The position numbers and the translations under genes are program-made. 64,000 nucleotides of DNA from Mycetocola reblochoni REB411 (GTDB lineage: Bacteria; Actinomycetota; Actinomycetes; Actinomycetales; Microbacteriaceae), in the NCBI RefSeq assembly GCF_900163835.1, contig NZ_FUKR01000072.1, positions 1 to 64,000 of the forward strand, in the 5' to 3' direction. Of the stretch, positions 25,894 to 34,856 are shown in pieces. The number at the start of each line of letters is the position of its first letter. Positions within the stretch are counted from its first letter, which is position 1. The notes below the pieces were generated by a model that saw only the letters and a program-made list of their open reading frames with translations, was not told the origin of the DNA and did not search any database.

Positions 25894-27149
25894 GCTGCCC
25901 CCTCCGCACCGCGGGGGACCCGGGCCTCGAGGACGAACGTCCCGTCGCCCCCGCCTGTCGAGAGGTGGCCGCGGGCTTCCCCCACCCTGCTCGCCATGCC
26001 GGGGATGCCGCTTCCCTCGCGACGAGCGGCGCCGTCCCGGGCCGGGGCGCCGTCGTGACCGCCCACACGCACGTCCCCGTCCCCGTCGTCCTCGGCAGTC
26101 TCCGCGTCGTTGACCGCGCGGAACAGCCAGTCGTCGCCGTCCCGGCGCAGCTCCAGGGCCGCGGTCCGGCCGCCGCCGTGCTTGAGGATGTTCGTCGTGC
26201 TCTCGCGGACGACCGGGCCGAGCACCTCCCCCGGGGCGCCGCGCGCCTCCCCGTCGACGCGGACCGTGACGGCGATGCCCGCCGCGGTCAGCAGGTCGGC
26301 GGCGTTGGCCAGCTCGTCGGGCAGAGGCACCCCCCTGAACCGCGTCGCCAGGTCCCTTGTCCCCGCGCGCGCCTCGTCGACGGAGCGCTGCGCCGCGCGG
26401 AGCTGATCACGGGCGGCCGCGGCGTCCTGACCGATGAGCCGCTCCGCGAGCTCCAGCTGGAGCGCGATGACCTGCAGGTGGTGCCCCTGAAGATCGTGCA
26501 CGTCACTGGCCATGCGCAGACGCTCCTGGGTGGCCGCGAGCCGGGACTCGGCGTGCCTGGCCGAGTCGAGCGCCCTGACGATGTCCCACCACCAGAACAT
26601 GCTCACGACCGTGGCGGGGAGCAGCATGGCGAACGCGATCATCGCCAGCCACCCGGGCAGCGCCAGAACGGGAACGCCCTCGAGCAGGCGGTCGAACTCG
26701 ACCCAGGCGACGAGCACGATCACGACGGTCCACAGCGCCGTCACCCGGCCACGGACGCCGCGCGGCCAGGGCAGGATGCAGACGGGGACGGCGACGAGGG
26801 AGCAGGCGAGGGTCACGCTGAGCGCCCCCCAGCCGGCCGCGACGGCGGCAAGCGCGCCGATGAGCGTCCACGCCGTGGTCCGCGACCAGCGCAGGGCGAC
26901 CCGCTCTCCGGGAGGCATCCGCCAGTAGTGGGTGCCGAGCACGCTGAGCGCCACCAGCCAGACGACGGCCCCCACGGCGTACAGCACGACCCTGGCCGGG
27001 TCCGCCTGCGGCCGGAACAGCGTCAGGCCCCAGGCGAGGAGCACCATGACGGAGACGACCATGGCCGAGCCGAAGGTGTACCACCACGTCGCGACCACGC
27101 CCCTTCCTGTCGGCGGGACGGTCTCAGTCAGGGGGGTCGTGACGCTCAC
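25890..27149 (-). CDS. Sensor histidine kinase (DesK-like)
   Basis: This 419-aa membrane kinase has four to five N-terminal helices (about 15-165) and a HisKA_3 dimerisation helix with phospho-His in ASDVHDLQGHHLQVIALQ. The HATPase_c domain has N-box VVRESTTNILKHGGG and G-box GSGIPGMASRVGEARG, with an acidic insertion (DAETAEDDGDGDVRVGG) between N- and G-boxes. I chose GTG 27149: it follows TAGGGT at leaderless spacing, and an ATG or GTG further upstream would run through the palindrome. DesK-like kinases sense membrane state. The pair is divergent from the small multidrug-export-like gene. Confidence 0.88.
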   Translation of the reverse strand: MSVTTPLTETVPPTGRGVVATWWYTFGSAMVVSVMVLLAWGLTLFRPQADPARVVLYAVGAVVWLVALSVLGTHYWRMPPGERVALRWSRTTAWTLIGALAAVAAGWGALSVTLACSLVAVPVCILPWPRGVRGRVTALWTVVIVLVAWVEFDRLLEGVPVLALPGWLAMIAFAMLLPATVVSMFWWWDIVRALDSARHAESRLAATQERLRMASDVHDLQGHHLQVIALQLELAERLIGQDAAAARDQLRAAQRSVDEARAGTRDLATRFRGVPLPDELANAADLLTAAGIAVTVRVDGEARGAPGEVLGPVVRESTTNILKHGGGRTAALELRRDGDDWLFRAVNDAETAEDDGDGDVRVGGHDGAPARDGAARREGSGIPGMASRVGEARGHLSTGGGDGTFVLEARVPRGAEGAA

Positions 27150-27166
27150 GACGCCCACCCTACGGC

Positions 27167-27182
27167 CATGACAGATGTCATG
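27167..27182. promoter_or_regulatory. Response-regulator binding site in the divergent promoter
   Basis: CATGACA-GA-TGTCATG has perfect 7-bp arms. It lies just upstream of the kinase gene's -10-like box and ~190 bp before the export-protein gene, the usual layout for autoregulated NarL/DesR-type systems. Confidence 0.68.
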
Positions 27183-27374
27183 GCCTCGCCCGCCGATGCT
27201 CCCGCCGAGCGGTGACACCGGGGCACTGCCGCCGGAGCGCGGTCCGCGGTGGACTGGACACCGTCGCCGCCGATGGGGCCACCGCCCCTCCGGGCATCCC
27301 GGCCCCGGCGACGGGCGCGATCCCCTCGGACAGCGATCCGCCCCTCCGACCGTCCGCAGCGAAAGGCCCACGCC

Positions 27375-27878
27375 ATGTCGAACGCCCTCACCGATCTGAT
27401 CGTCAACTTCCAGGAGCTCGTCGCCCAGGTCCCCGACCCCGTCCAGCCGCTCATCGTCGCGCTCGCCGGCGCCGTGCCGTTCATCGAGGGCGAGGGCTCC
27501 GCCTCGATCGGCATCATCGGGGGGATCCACCCCGTCGTCGCCGCCGTCGCCGGGATCGTCGGGAACTTCCTCTGCGTGGCGGTCGTCGTGCTGATCGGTT
27601 CGAGGGTGCGCAGCGCCGTGACCACACGGAGGGGCGGCGGCACGGCGGAGACCTCGCCCCGTCGTGAGAAGTTCCAGCGCGCCTTCACCCGTTACGGGGT
27701 CCCCGGCGTGAGCCTGCTCGGGCCGCTCCTGCTGCCCACGCAGTTCACGGCCGTCATGCTCAGCGGCGCCGGCGTGAGCACACGGCGCGTGCTGCTCTGG
27801 CAGGGTGTGGCGATCGTCATGTGGACGACGCTGTTCACCCTCATCCTCACCGGCGTGCTGCGGTTCGCCGGCGCCTGA
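27375..27878 (+). CDS. Putative small multidrug export protein (PF06695-like)
   Basis: This 167-aa membrane protein has hydrophobic segments at about 20-45, 48-78, 105-130 and 135-165. The pattern AGAVPFIEGEGSASIGI near the N-terminus and LLGPLLLPTQFTAVMLSGAGVS is typical of the Sm_multidrug_ex family, distantly related to DedA/SNARE-associated proteins. Substrate and mechanism are unknown. It is divergent from the DesKR-like pair across a palindrome, so membrane stress may induce it. ATG 27375 follows GAAAGG. Confidence 0.8.
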   Translation: MSNALTDLIVNFQELVAQVPDPVQPLIVALAGAVPFIEGEGSASIGIIGGIHPVVAAVAGIVGNFLCVAVVVLIGSRVRSAVTTRRGGGTAETSPRREKFQRAFTRYGVPGVSLLGPLLLPTQFTAVMLSGAGVSTRRVLLWQGVAIVMWTTLFTLILTGVLRFAGA

Positions 27879-27880
27879 TC

Positions 27881-27949
27881 CGGCGGGACGCGAGCGGGCG
27901 GCGGGGCGCGAGCGGGCGGCGGGGCGCGAGCGGGCGGCGGGGCGCGAGC
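27881..27949. repeat. 18-bp tandem repeat array
   Basis: Three perfect copies of GGGCGGCGGGGCGCGAGC (27896-27913, 27914-27931, 27932-27949) are preceded by a 15-bp degenerate copy at 27881-27895 (one G to A change). It begins 3 bp after the stop of the export-protein gene and lies in the 132-bp gap before a convergent gene. No gene reads through it. Confidence 0.9.
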
Positions 27950-28010
27950 GGCGCCCGGCCGTCATCGTTTCGCCGCCGCCCGACGACGGGCGGCAGCGGG
28001 TGGACGGCGA

Positions 28011-28595
28011 TCAGCGCTCGACGCTGAGGACCTCCCCCGACGCCGCATCGACGAGAACGTCGCTCGTACGCAGGGCCTCGCCCTCGCGGATGTCGACCTC
28101 CCACCGGACGGTGCCGTTCTCCTCGTCGAGGGCCGCGCCGTCGACGGTGCCCTCGACCTCGGCCCTGGCGGCGTCGACCGCCTCGACCAGGCCGATCCCC
28201 GCGGCGTCGATCTCGGCCCTGTCGTCCGCGTCGAGGGTGTCCTCGTCGCCCTGGCCGAGGACCTCGGTGCCGTCGGAGGACACCCGGACCTCGGTGCTGC
28301 GGTCCCCGGAGACGACGAGGACCTGCCACTCGGAGGAGCCCTCCTCCCAGTCGAGCTCCCAGGCACGCGAGCCGTCGACCGCCCCCTCGGCCGCGGCGAC
28401 CACGGCCGCGATGTCGTCCGTCGCCGGCTGGGCGGCCGCGGTCCCGGCGGGGGAGGCGCTCGCGCTCGGCGCCGCGGTCCCCGTCGCGCCTGCCCCGGCC
28501 GGGGACTCGGCCGCCGGGTCGCCCGAGCAGGCGCTCAGGGCAAGGGCGGAGCCGAGGGCGAGGACGAGGGCGGGGCGCAGACGTGTCGTTTCCAT
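28011..28595 (-). CDS. PepSY domain lipoprotein
   Basis: This 194-aa exported protein has a signal peptide with lipobox LSAC and an Ala/Ser/Pro-rich linker. Two PepSY-like units follow (about 65-125 and 130-192) with EVRVSSDGTEVLGQ and LVEAVDAARAEVEGTVDGAALDEENGTVRWEVDI, ending DAASGEVLSVE. PepSY domains inhibit peptidases or act as small extracytoplasmic sensors. ATG 28595 is chosen; ATG 28604, adding MRR, is possible. Convergent with the export-protein gene across the 18-bp repeat. Confidence 0.85.
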   Translation of the reverse strand: METTRLRPALVLALGSALALSACSGDPAAESPAGAGATGTAAPSASASPAGTAAAQPATDDIAAVVAAAEGAVDGSRAWELDWEEGSSEWQVLVVSGDRSTEVRVSSDGTEVLGQGDEDTLDADDRAEIDAAGIGLVEAVDAARAEVEGTVDGAALDEENGTVRWEVDIREGEALRTSDVLVDAASGEVLSVER

Positions 28596-28683
28596 GCGCC
28601 TCATTGTCCCGGCCGCGCCGGCCGGCCGACAAGGCTCAGCGGCCGCCGCACAGCGAATCCTGCGGCGGGGAGCCAACGCCGAG

Positions 28684-28714
28684 CGCCCGGCCCGTGGTCG
28701 TCACGGGCCGGGCG
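28684..28714 (-). terminator. Terminator after the GH49 gene
   Basis: A 13-bp perfect stem (28684-28696 with 28702-28714) with a GTCGT loop lies 59 bp past the dextranase stop on the minus strand and ahead of the PepSY gene. Confidence 0.8.
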
Positions 28715-28772
28715 TCGGTCACGCCGCTGCGGGCGGGCGGTCAGCTGTTCGCCACGCGGTCGTCCGCGGCTC

Positions 28773-31700
28773 TCACTCGGTGCCGTCCGCGGGCACCGCG
28801 CCGTTCCGGCGGCGCCGCGCGATCAGCGCGAACCCGGCGACGCCGAGCAGCAGCGCGGCGAGCAGTGCCGCCACGGCCGCATCCGTTCCGGTGCGGGCCA
28901 GATCGTCGGCGGAGGCTGCGGCGGGAGAGGCGGTTCCGTCGGCGTCACCGGAGCCGGCCGTCGCCTCGGATCCGTCGGAACCGGTGGCGGAATCGGAGCC
29001 GTCGGAGTCGGAACCGGCCGAGGCGTCCGCGCCGGAGCCCGAGCCGTCCGCACCGGAGCCCGCCGAGCCCGAGCCGTCCGCGCCCGAGCCCGAGCCGTCC
29101 GTGTCGCTGCCGCCCGTCGGCGGCTCCGTCTCGCCCGGCTCCGGCTCCTCGGGCGTCACCGCGGCGAGCGCGAGGAACGGAACGACGACCGGGCCGGCCG
29201 TGTAGTCCATGACCTCTGACTGCTCGCGGTCACCGGAGATGATGTCGATCGCGTTCGCGTCGTCGGTGACCGTGTCCCTGGCCTCGTTGGCGTCCGTCCA
29301 GTCACCGGCGCCCCCGCCGAAGCGGAACGGCCCGACGAAGTCGGGGCAGCCCTCGCCCGCGGCGCAGGAGGTGCTGTAGACCGGGCGGACGCCGCCGACG
29401 CCCTCGCCCTCCTCCGCACCGCTGAGCATGGACACCTGGTACTCGGCGGTGGCCAGGTCGACCCCCTCGAACACCTCGTCGTCGACCGAGGCGATGATCG
29501 TCCCCGCGGGGAGGACGGTGAGTGCGGCGTCCCCGACGCGCTCCTGCTCGGCGTCGTACACGCCGGTGCCGAAGCGGGCGTCGGCGTAGCGCCCGTCGGC
29601 GACGATCGCGTGGGACCACTCGCCGTCGCCGGACATGTTCGTCCCCGGCAGCAGCGGTGTCGACGCGGCCGACTCATCGGCCGCACGGAGCAGACCCGAG
29701 CGCGCGGCGGGAGCGGGAGCGGGCTCCTCCCCCGCGGCGTCGCGCAGGTAGACGTTCACCCTCTGGGTGCTCATCCCGTCGCCGCCCCAGGGGTTCGCGA
29801 TCGTCCCCTCCGTCGTCACGACGAAGCGCGCGGTGCCCTCGTCGTCGTAGACGTCGAAGCCCGTCAGGTCGAGGCTGCCGGGGTTGAAGGCGCTGTTCGT
29901 CGGGTAGGTGTAGTCGCCCTGGCCCACGTCGTCTCCGCTCGGGTCGGTCAGGTGGCCGAGGCGCGAGCCGAGCGCCGTCACGGTGCGCCGCTCCACGGCG
30001 ATGCCGTCATCGGCCGAGCGCGCCGTCACGACGAGACGGTTGGTGATCTCCGGCAGGGTCACCGCCGCGGTGAAGGAGCCGTCGACGAGCTCGGCCTCCG
30101 TCGCCTGCCCGTTCACCGACACCGTGACCCGTGCCGCGTCGCTGGTGCCGCGCAGCGTGAGCGAGCGCGAGTCGGCGATGGACCCGTCGGCCGGGCCGTC
30201 GAGCGTGAGGCTCGGGGCCTGTCCGGTGGGCGCATCGTCGCCCGTGGCGTTCCAGCTGTCCCAGGTGTCCGCGTCGAAGTCGAGCCGGCCGAGCTCGGTG
30301 CTCGCCCAGTTGTCACCGGCCTTAAGGATGGTCTCGCCGCCGACGCGGTAGTTGTTCAGCAGCAGGCCGTTGCCCTCGGTCATCTCGTCGCCGAGCGTCA
30401 CCCGCTCCCCGGCGCTGTTGGTGAACGTCGAGAACTTGCTCGCCTGCGAGGAGGGGTCCAGGTCGTTCCACTCGTCGATGTCGAGTCCGTCGATGGTGAT
30501 GTTCTCGGTGTTCGCCATCGCGAACAGCCGCACGGCGCAGTTGACCTTGCCCTCGACCCTGGTGTCGGTGAACGTCATGTTCCGCACGGTCTGGGTCGGG
30601 TCGGCGCGGTCCGTGGCCGACATGTCCTCCCAGTGCGTGGAGGAGTTGAAGACGCAGGTGTTGTACTTGACGTCCTTCCAGTACATCCGGTTGTGGATGA
30701 CGTCGGTGTTCGTCACGGAGACGCCGTCGATCTCGCGCGGGCCCCAGCCCCACTGCACGACGGGACCGTTCTCGTTCTTCCAGATCACGGTGTTCTGGAT
30801 CTGCACGTCGTCGTGGTACATCTTCAGGACGTCGTCGTTGGCGTGGAAGAAGGTGTCGGACATCCGGCCGCCGGGGTACAGCTCGATGCCGTCCGTCTGC
30901 CAGTACCAGCTGCCGACCTGCTTGTAGTCGTCGACGGTCATGGTGAAGTCAGTGACAAGGACCTCGCCGATGTCGTCGTGCTGGTAGACGACGAAGGAGT
31001 GGTACGGAGGGTTCGCGATGGTCACGCCCTGCAGTTCCAGCTGCTGGGCGTCGTCGGAGGACTCGAACTGCAGCATCTTCACGCAGTCGGAGTGGCAGTT
31101 CTCGTTGACGTTGTGCTCGTAGCCGTTCGTGGTGTCGGGCTCGTAGACGTACTGCTCGCCGGAGAGCACGCCGAGGCCGGTGACCTTGTAGTGCGGCTGG
31201 GTGTTGTCGGCGAAGCGGAATGCGCCCTTCACGTAGGCGCCGGGAGCCAGGTACACCCAGCGCACGTTCGCCGGGAGGACCGCGTGGTAGTCGGACCCCA
31301 TGTCGTACACGCCTGGCTCGAAGTAGATGATCTCCTCGCTGATGTCGTTGAGGTCGTTCACGCGCCCCTCGGCGGGCCGGTGGATGCTGCCGTCGGCCTC
31401 CGTGGGGATGGTGCGCTCCGTCTCGGCCTGGTCGGGGGCGGCGTTGGCGAACACCATGAGGGAGTTGCGCGGCTCGGTGTGCACGGCCCTGTTGCCCTCG
31501 GCCTCGGTCGTGAGCAAACCGCTGGCGTCGCTCATGTCGTTGTAGGCCGTGAACAGCTGCGGGTCGAACTCGACGGAGAAGCGGTAGCCGCCCTCGCTGT
31601 AGGGAACGGTGACGCGCACCGTGGTGTCGTCGACGAGCTCCGTGTGCAGGCCGAGGTCGGTCGGCCTGATCGTCACCTGGTCGACAGAGTCGATCGTCTG

Positions 31701-32120
31701 GCCGGTCGTGAGCGAGACGTCGACGGTCGCGTCGGCGCTGTACTCGAAGCTCGACCAGCTCATCGAGAGCCCGGCGTCGGCGGCGAACTCGGCGCCGTCC
31801 TGCTCCGTGTAGCCGATCTTGCCGTTGCCCGAGCGCGGAACGCTGAGGTAGACGAAGGAGTCGTTCCCCGCGGCGGGGTCGGCCGCGCTGGCGACGGAGG
31901 CGGAGTAGAACGGCGACTGCCTGACCTGGTCGTCGGCGATCGGGCCGGTCGTGGCGATCGCGTTGTCGTGGCCCCAGGTGGTGGGCGCCTCGTCGGCGGC
32001 GGCCGCGGGTGCGGATGCTGCCGCGGTGCCGAGCGAGCCGAAGACGAGGGCGGCCAGCGCGGCGAGCGCGACCCCTCCTCGTCGGCGGCGCTGAGCCGGG
32101 CGGGCGGAGAGTGCGGTCAT
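28773..32120 (-). CDS. Cell-wall-anchored GH49 dextranase with glucodextranase-type B and C domains
   Basis: The 1115-aa secreted enzyme cuts alpha-1,6 links of dextran. A signal peptide (1-42) precedes the N-terminal beta-sandwich and right-handed beta-helix of GH49. Catalytic Asp residues are seen as TDG (Asp410) and NDD (Asp429, Asp430); the 19/20 spacing equals Asp376, 395 and 396 of Penicillium dextranase. After ~residue 655 comes a bacterial Ig/glucodextranase-B-like unit (LTLDGPADGSI). A glucodextranase C-like domain follows (about 740-985: HLTDPSGDDVGQGDYTYPTN), usual in GH15 enzymes rather than GH49. Then come a Gly/Ser/Asp repeat stalk, LARTG (1074-1078), a hydrophobic helix and RRRR. 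It is followed downstream by a terminator and preceded by the GH13/ABC operon on the same strand. Confidence 0.9.
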   Translation of the reverse strand: MTALSARPAQRRRRGGVALAALAALVFGSLGTAAASAPAAAADEAPTTWGHDNAIATTGPIADDQVRQSPFYSASVASAADPAAGNDSFVYLSVPRSGNGKIGYTEQDGAEFAADAGLSMSWSSFEYSADATVDVSLTTGQTIDSVDQVTIRPTDLGLHTELVDDTTVRVTVPYSEGGYRFSVEFDPQLFTAYNDMSDASGLLTTEAEGNRAVHTEPRNSLMVFANAAPDQAETERTIPTEADGSIHRPAEGRVNDLNDISEEIIYFEPGVYDMGSDYHAVLPANVRWVYLAPGAYVKGAFRFADNTQPHYKVTGLGVLSGEQYVYEPDTTNGYEHNVNENCHSDCVKMLQFESSDDAQQLELQGVTIANPPYHSFVVYQHDDIGEVLVTDFTMTVDDYKQVGSWYWQTDGIELYPGGRMSDTFFHANDDVLKMYHDDVQIQNTVIWKNENGPVVQWGWGPREIDGVSVTNTDVIHNRMYWKDVKYNTCVFNSSTHWEDMSATDRADPTQTVRNMTFTDTRVEGKVNCAVRLFAMANTENITIDGLDIDEWNDLDPSSQASKFSTFTNSAGERVTLGDEMTEGNGLLLNNYRVGGETILKAGDNWASTELGRLDFDADTWDSWNATGDDAPTGQAPSLTLDGPADGSIADSRSLTLRGTSDAARVTVSVNGQATEAELVDGSFTAAVTLPEITNRLVVTARSADDGIAVERRTVTALGSRLGHLTDPSGDDVGQGDYTYPTNSAFNPGSLDLTGFDVYDDEGTARFVVTTEGTIANPWGGDGMSTQRVNVYLRDAAGEEPAPAPAARSGLLRAADESAASTPLLPGTNMSGDGEWSHAIVADGRYADARFGTGVYDAEQERVGDAALTVLPAGTIIASVDDEVFEGVDLATAEYQVSMLSGAEEGEGVGGVRPVYSTSCAAGEGCPDFVGPFRFGGGAGDWTDANEARDTVTDDANAIDIISGDREQSEVMDYTAGPVVVPFLALAAVTPEEPEPGETEPPTGGSDTDGSGSGADGSGSAGSGADGSGSGADASAGSDSDGSDSATGSDGSEATAGSGDADGTASPAAASADDLARTGTDAAVAALLAALLLGVAGFALIARRRRNGAVPADGTE

Positions 32121-32180
32121 TGTCGTGTCCCTTCAGAACGTCGTTGTCGTGAGACGGGAGTGGTGATCGTCGTGGGTGGA

Positions 32181-32217
32181 CGGCGCGGCCGGGGGATCAC
32201 CGTCCCCGGCCGCGCCG
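32181..32217 (-). terminator. Terminator after the GH13 gene
   Basis: A 14-bp perfect stem (32181-32194 with 32204-32217) with a 9-nt loop begins just past the GH13 stop. It separates the ABC-GH13 operon from the GH49 gene, which therefore likely has its own promoter in the ~60-bp stretch that follows. Confidence 0.85.
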
Positions 32218-32223
32218 GTGCGG

Positions 32224-33936
32224 TCAGACCGCGAGGACGCGTGCCTCCCACGGGCGCAGGCGCGCCGCGCCGTCGTCCGGGTAGTTGGCCAGGACCTGGC
32301 TCGCGCCGGCCCAGTCCGCGGGCAGCTCCGCGTCGACGCCCGCCCCGGACAGGTTGGCGACGACGAGCAGCCGCTCGTCGCCGAGCCGCCGCTCGAAGGC
32401 GAACACGGCCGGATCGCCGGCGTCGACCCGGGTGAAGTCGCCGCGCGCGACGACGGGGTTCTCGTGCCGGAGCGCGACGAGGCGACGGTAGTGGTTGAAC
32501 ACCGAGCCCTCGTCGTCGTACTGCGCGGCCGCGTTCAGCCACGAGTGGTTGGGGTTGACGCCGATCCACGGGGCTCCGGTGCTGAACCCGGCCTGCTCGC
32601 CCGCGTCCCACTGCACGGGCGTGCGGGCGTTGTCCCGTCCGCCGCGCCGGATGCGCTCGAGGGTCTGCTCAGCGGTCAGGCCCAGCTCGGCGGAGCGGGC
32701 ACGGAAGTTGAGGCTCTCCACGTCGCGGATGGCGTCCAGGTCGTCGAAGGAGCCGTTGGTCATGCCGATCTCCTCGCCCTGGTAGATATAGGGCGTTCCC
32801 CGCTGCAGGTGAAGCATGGTCGCCAGCGCCGTGGCCGACTCGCGCCAGAACTCACCATCGTCGCCGAAGCGCGACACCGCGCGCGGCTGGTCGTGGTTCG
32901 ACAGGTACAGGCTGTTCCAGCCGGTCTCGCCGAGGGCCTCCTGCCAGCCGGAGAGCGAGTCGGCGAGCGCACCGGGCTCCAGCGGAACGGGCTGGAACTT
33001 GTTGCCGTCGTGGTCGAGGCCGACGTGCTCGAACTGGAACACCATGTTGAGCTCGCGCCTGGCCGGGTCCGTCGTCAGCAGGGCCTCGTCCACGTCGACG
33101 CCGGGCATCTCGCCGACGGTGATGAGCGGGCGGCGGCCGTCGAAGACCTCTCGGCGCATCTCCTGCAGGTACTCGTGCAGCCGGGGGCCGTGGGCGTAGT
33201 GGGGGAAGCCGTCGCCCCTGCCGGTCCGGGGGTCCGGCTCGGCGTCGGGCAGCGCGGTGTCCTTGGAGATGAGGTTGATCACGTCCATCCGGAAGCCGTC
33301 GACGCCGCGGTCGAGCCACCAGCGCATCATGGAGTAGACCGCGCGGCGCACCTCCGGGTTCTCCCAGTTGAGGTCGGGCTGCTTCGGGTCGAACAGGTGC
33401 AGGTAGTACTGCCCCGTCTCCTCGTCGAGCGTCCAGGTGGGTCCGGAGAAGAACGACTCCCAGTTGGTCGGCTCCGCGCCGGGCTCACCCGGCGTGCTGC
33501 CCGGCCGGGCGTCGCGCCACCAGTACCAGTCGCGCTTGGGGTTGTCGATGGAGGAGCGGGACTCCCTGAACCAGGGGTGCTCGTCCGAGGTGTGGTTGAC
33601 GACGAGGTCCATGACCAGGCGCATGCCGCGCGAGTGCAGCTCGGCGATGAGCTCGTCGATGTCGGCGAGCGTGCCGAACACCGGGTCGACGTCCTGGTAG
33701 TCGCTGATGTCGTAGCCCGCGTCGGCCTGCGGGGAGGTGTACACCGGCGAGAGCCAGACCACGTCCACGCCGAGGCGCTGCAGGTGGTCGACCTTGCCGA
33801 TGATGCCCCTGATGTCGCCGACGCCGTCGCCGTCGGAGTCGGCGAAGCTGCGCGGGTACACCTGGTAGACGACGGCGGAGGTCCACCAGTCGTCGTCGGT
33901 CGGGGCGGCGAGGGGGGCGAGGGCGGTGTCGGTCAT
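32224..33936 (-). CDS. GH13 alpha-1,6-glucosidase (oligo-1,6-glucosidase/dextran glucosidase type)
   Basis: This 570-aa cytoplasmic enzyme hydrolyses isomalto-oligosaccharides to glucose. It has the full GH13 set: DLVVNHTSDEH (region I), GFRMDVIN with nucleophile Asp218, TVGEMPG with acid Glu276 and SNHDQPR with Asp349. Val219 after the nucleophile is the residue reported in alpha-1,6-specific members, where alpha-1,4 enzymes carry Ala or Thr. No signal peptide. The start overlaps the permease stop (ATGA). It is the last gene of the operon; the GH49 enzyme supplies its substrate through the ABC transporter. Confidence 0.92.
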   Translation of the reverse strand: MTDTALAPLAAPTDDDWWTSAVVYQVYPRSFADSDGDGVGDIRGIIGKVDHLQRLGVDVVWLSPVYTSPQADAGYDISDYQDVDPVFGTLADIDELIAELHSRGMRLVMDLVVNHTSDEHPWFRESRSSIDNPKRDWYWWRDARPGSTPGEPGAEPTNWESFFSGPTWTLDEETGQYYLHLFDPKQPDLNWENPEVRRAVYSMMRWWLDRGVDGFRMDVINLISKDTALPDAEPDPRTGRGDGFPHYAHGPRLHEYLQEMRREVFDGRRPLITVGEMPGVDVDEALLTTDPARRELNMVFQFEHVGLDHDGNKFQPVPLEPGALADSLSGWQEALGETGWNSLYLSNHDQPRAVSRFGDDGEFWRESATALATMLHLQRGTPYIYQGEEIGMTNGSFDDLDAIRDVESLNFRARSAELGLTAEQTLERIRRGGRDNARTPVQWDAGEQAGFSTGAPWIGVNPNHSWLNAAAQYDDEGSVFNHYRRLVALRHENPVVARGDFTRVDAGDPAVFAFERRLGDERLLVVANLSGAGVDAELPADWAGASQVLANYPDDGAARLRPWEARVLAV

Positions 33937-34856
33937 TTGACGGCTCCGAGGTTGACTCCGCGCATGAGGGTGCGCTGGAAGAGAAGGAAGAAGATCAGGG
34001 CGGGCAGGATGCCTGCCAGGGATGCGGCCGCGAGCGAGGTCGGGTCGCTGGTGTACTGGCCGCTCAGCGCGCCGAGGGCGACGGAGACGGTCTGGTTGTC
34101 CGCGCTCGGCAGCAGCACGAGCGGGAGGAAGAAGTCGTTCCACGTCCAGATGAAGAAGAACGTGATGAGCACGGCGAGCGTGGGCCGGGTCAGGGGGAAC
34201 ACGATCCGGGTGAGGATCTGGAACCGCGATGCCCCGTCGATGCGGGCGGCCTCGAGGACCTCCGGAGGGAACGCCCCGAGGATCGAGGCGAGCATGTAGG
34301 TGCCGAAGGCGCTCTGCAGGACGGACAGGATGATGATCACCCCGAGCTGAGTGTCGTACAGGCCCAGCTCCCTGGTGAGGATGAACAGCGGGTAGACCAG
34401 CGCCTCCTGGGGGATCGTGAAGGCGAGCATGAAGATCGCGAGGATCCACACGCGGCCCTTGACCCGGCCGATGCCGATGGCGAAGGCGCTGACGAGGCTG
34501 ATCGCCGCGGCGATGAGCGCGACACTTCCGCTGATGACGACGCTGTTGACGAGCTTCTGGTTGAAGTCGACGCTCTGCCAGAACGCGACGAGCGCACTGA
34601 AGTCGAGTGTCGTCGGCAGCGAGGTCGGGCCGGTCTGCAGGTACTCCTCCGCCGGCTTGAAGGCGTTGATGAGCGCGAGCCAGAACGGGAACAGCATGAG
34701 CAGCGCGCACACCGCCATGACGACGAGCACGACCCAGCCGCTGACGCCCCGGCGGCTGCGGCTGCCCCTGCGCTTCTTCGGGCGCGGCACGGGTGCGCCG
34801 GTCGCCGGAGGCAGCAGCGCGCTCTCCGGCGCGCGGCCCGGCTTGATGACGGTCAT
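33933..34856 (-). CDS. Carbohydrate ABC transporter permease, MalG type
   Basis: This 307-aa inner membrane protein has six helices, a basic Arg/Lys-rich N-terminus (KKRRGSRSRRG) and the EAA loop EAARIDGASRFQILTRIVFPLTRP that docks on an ATPase. It pairs with the MalF-type gene upstream and overlaps both neighbours by 4 bp. No ATPase is encoded in the locus; as in many actinobacteria a shared MsiK-type ATPase elsewhere probably powers it (inference). Confidence 0.93.
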   Translation of the reverse strand: MTVIKPGRAPESALLPPATGAPVPRPKKRRGSRSRRGVSGWVVLVVMAVCALLMLFPFWLALINAFKPAEEYLQTGPTSLPTTLDFSALVAFWQSVDFNQKLVNSVVISGSVALIAAAISLVSAFAIGIGRVKGRVWILAIFMLAFTIPQEALVYPLFILTRELGLYDTQLGVIIILSVLQSAFGTYMLASILGAFPPEVLEAARIDGASRFQILTRIVFPLTRPTLAVLITFFFIWTWNDFFLPLVLLPSADNQTVSVALGALSGQYTSDPTSLAAASLAGILPALIFFLLFQRTLMRGVNLGAVK

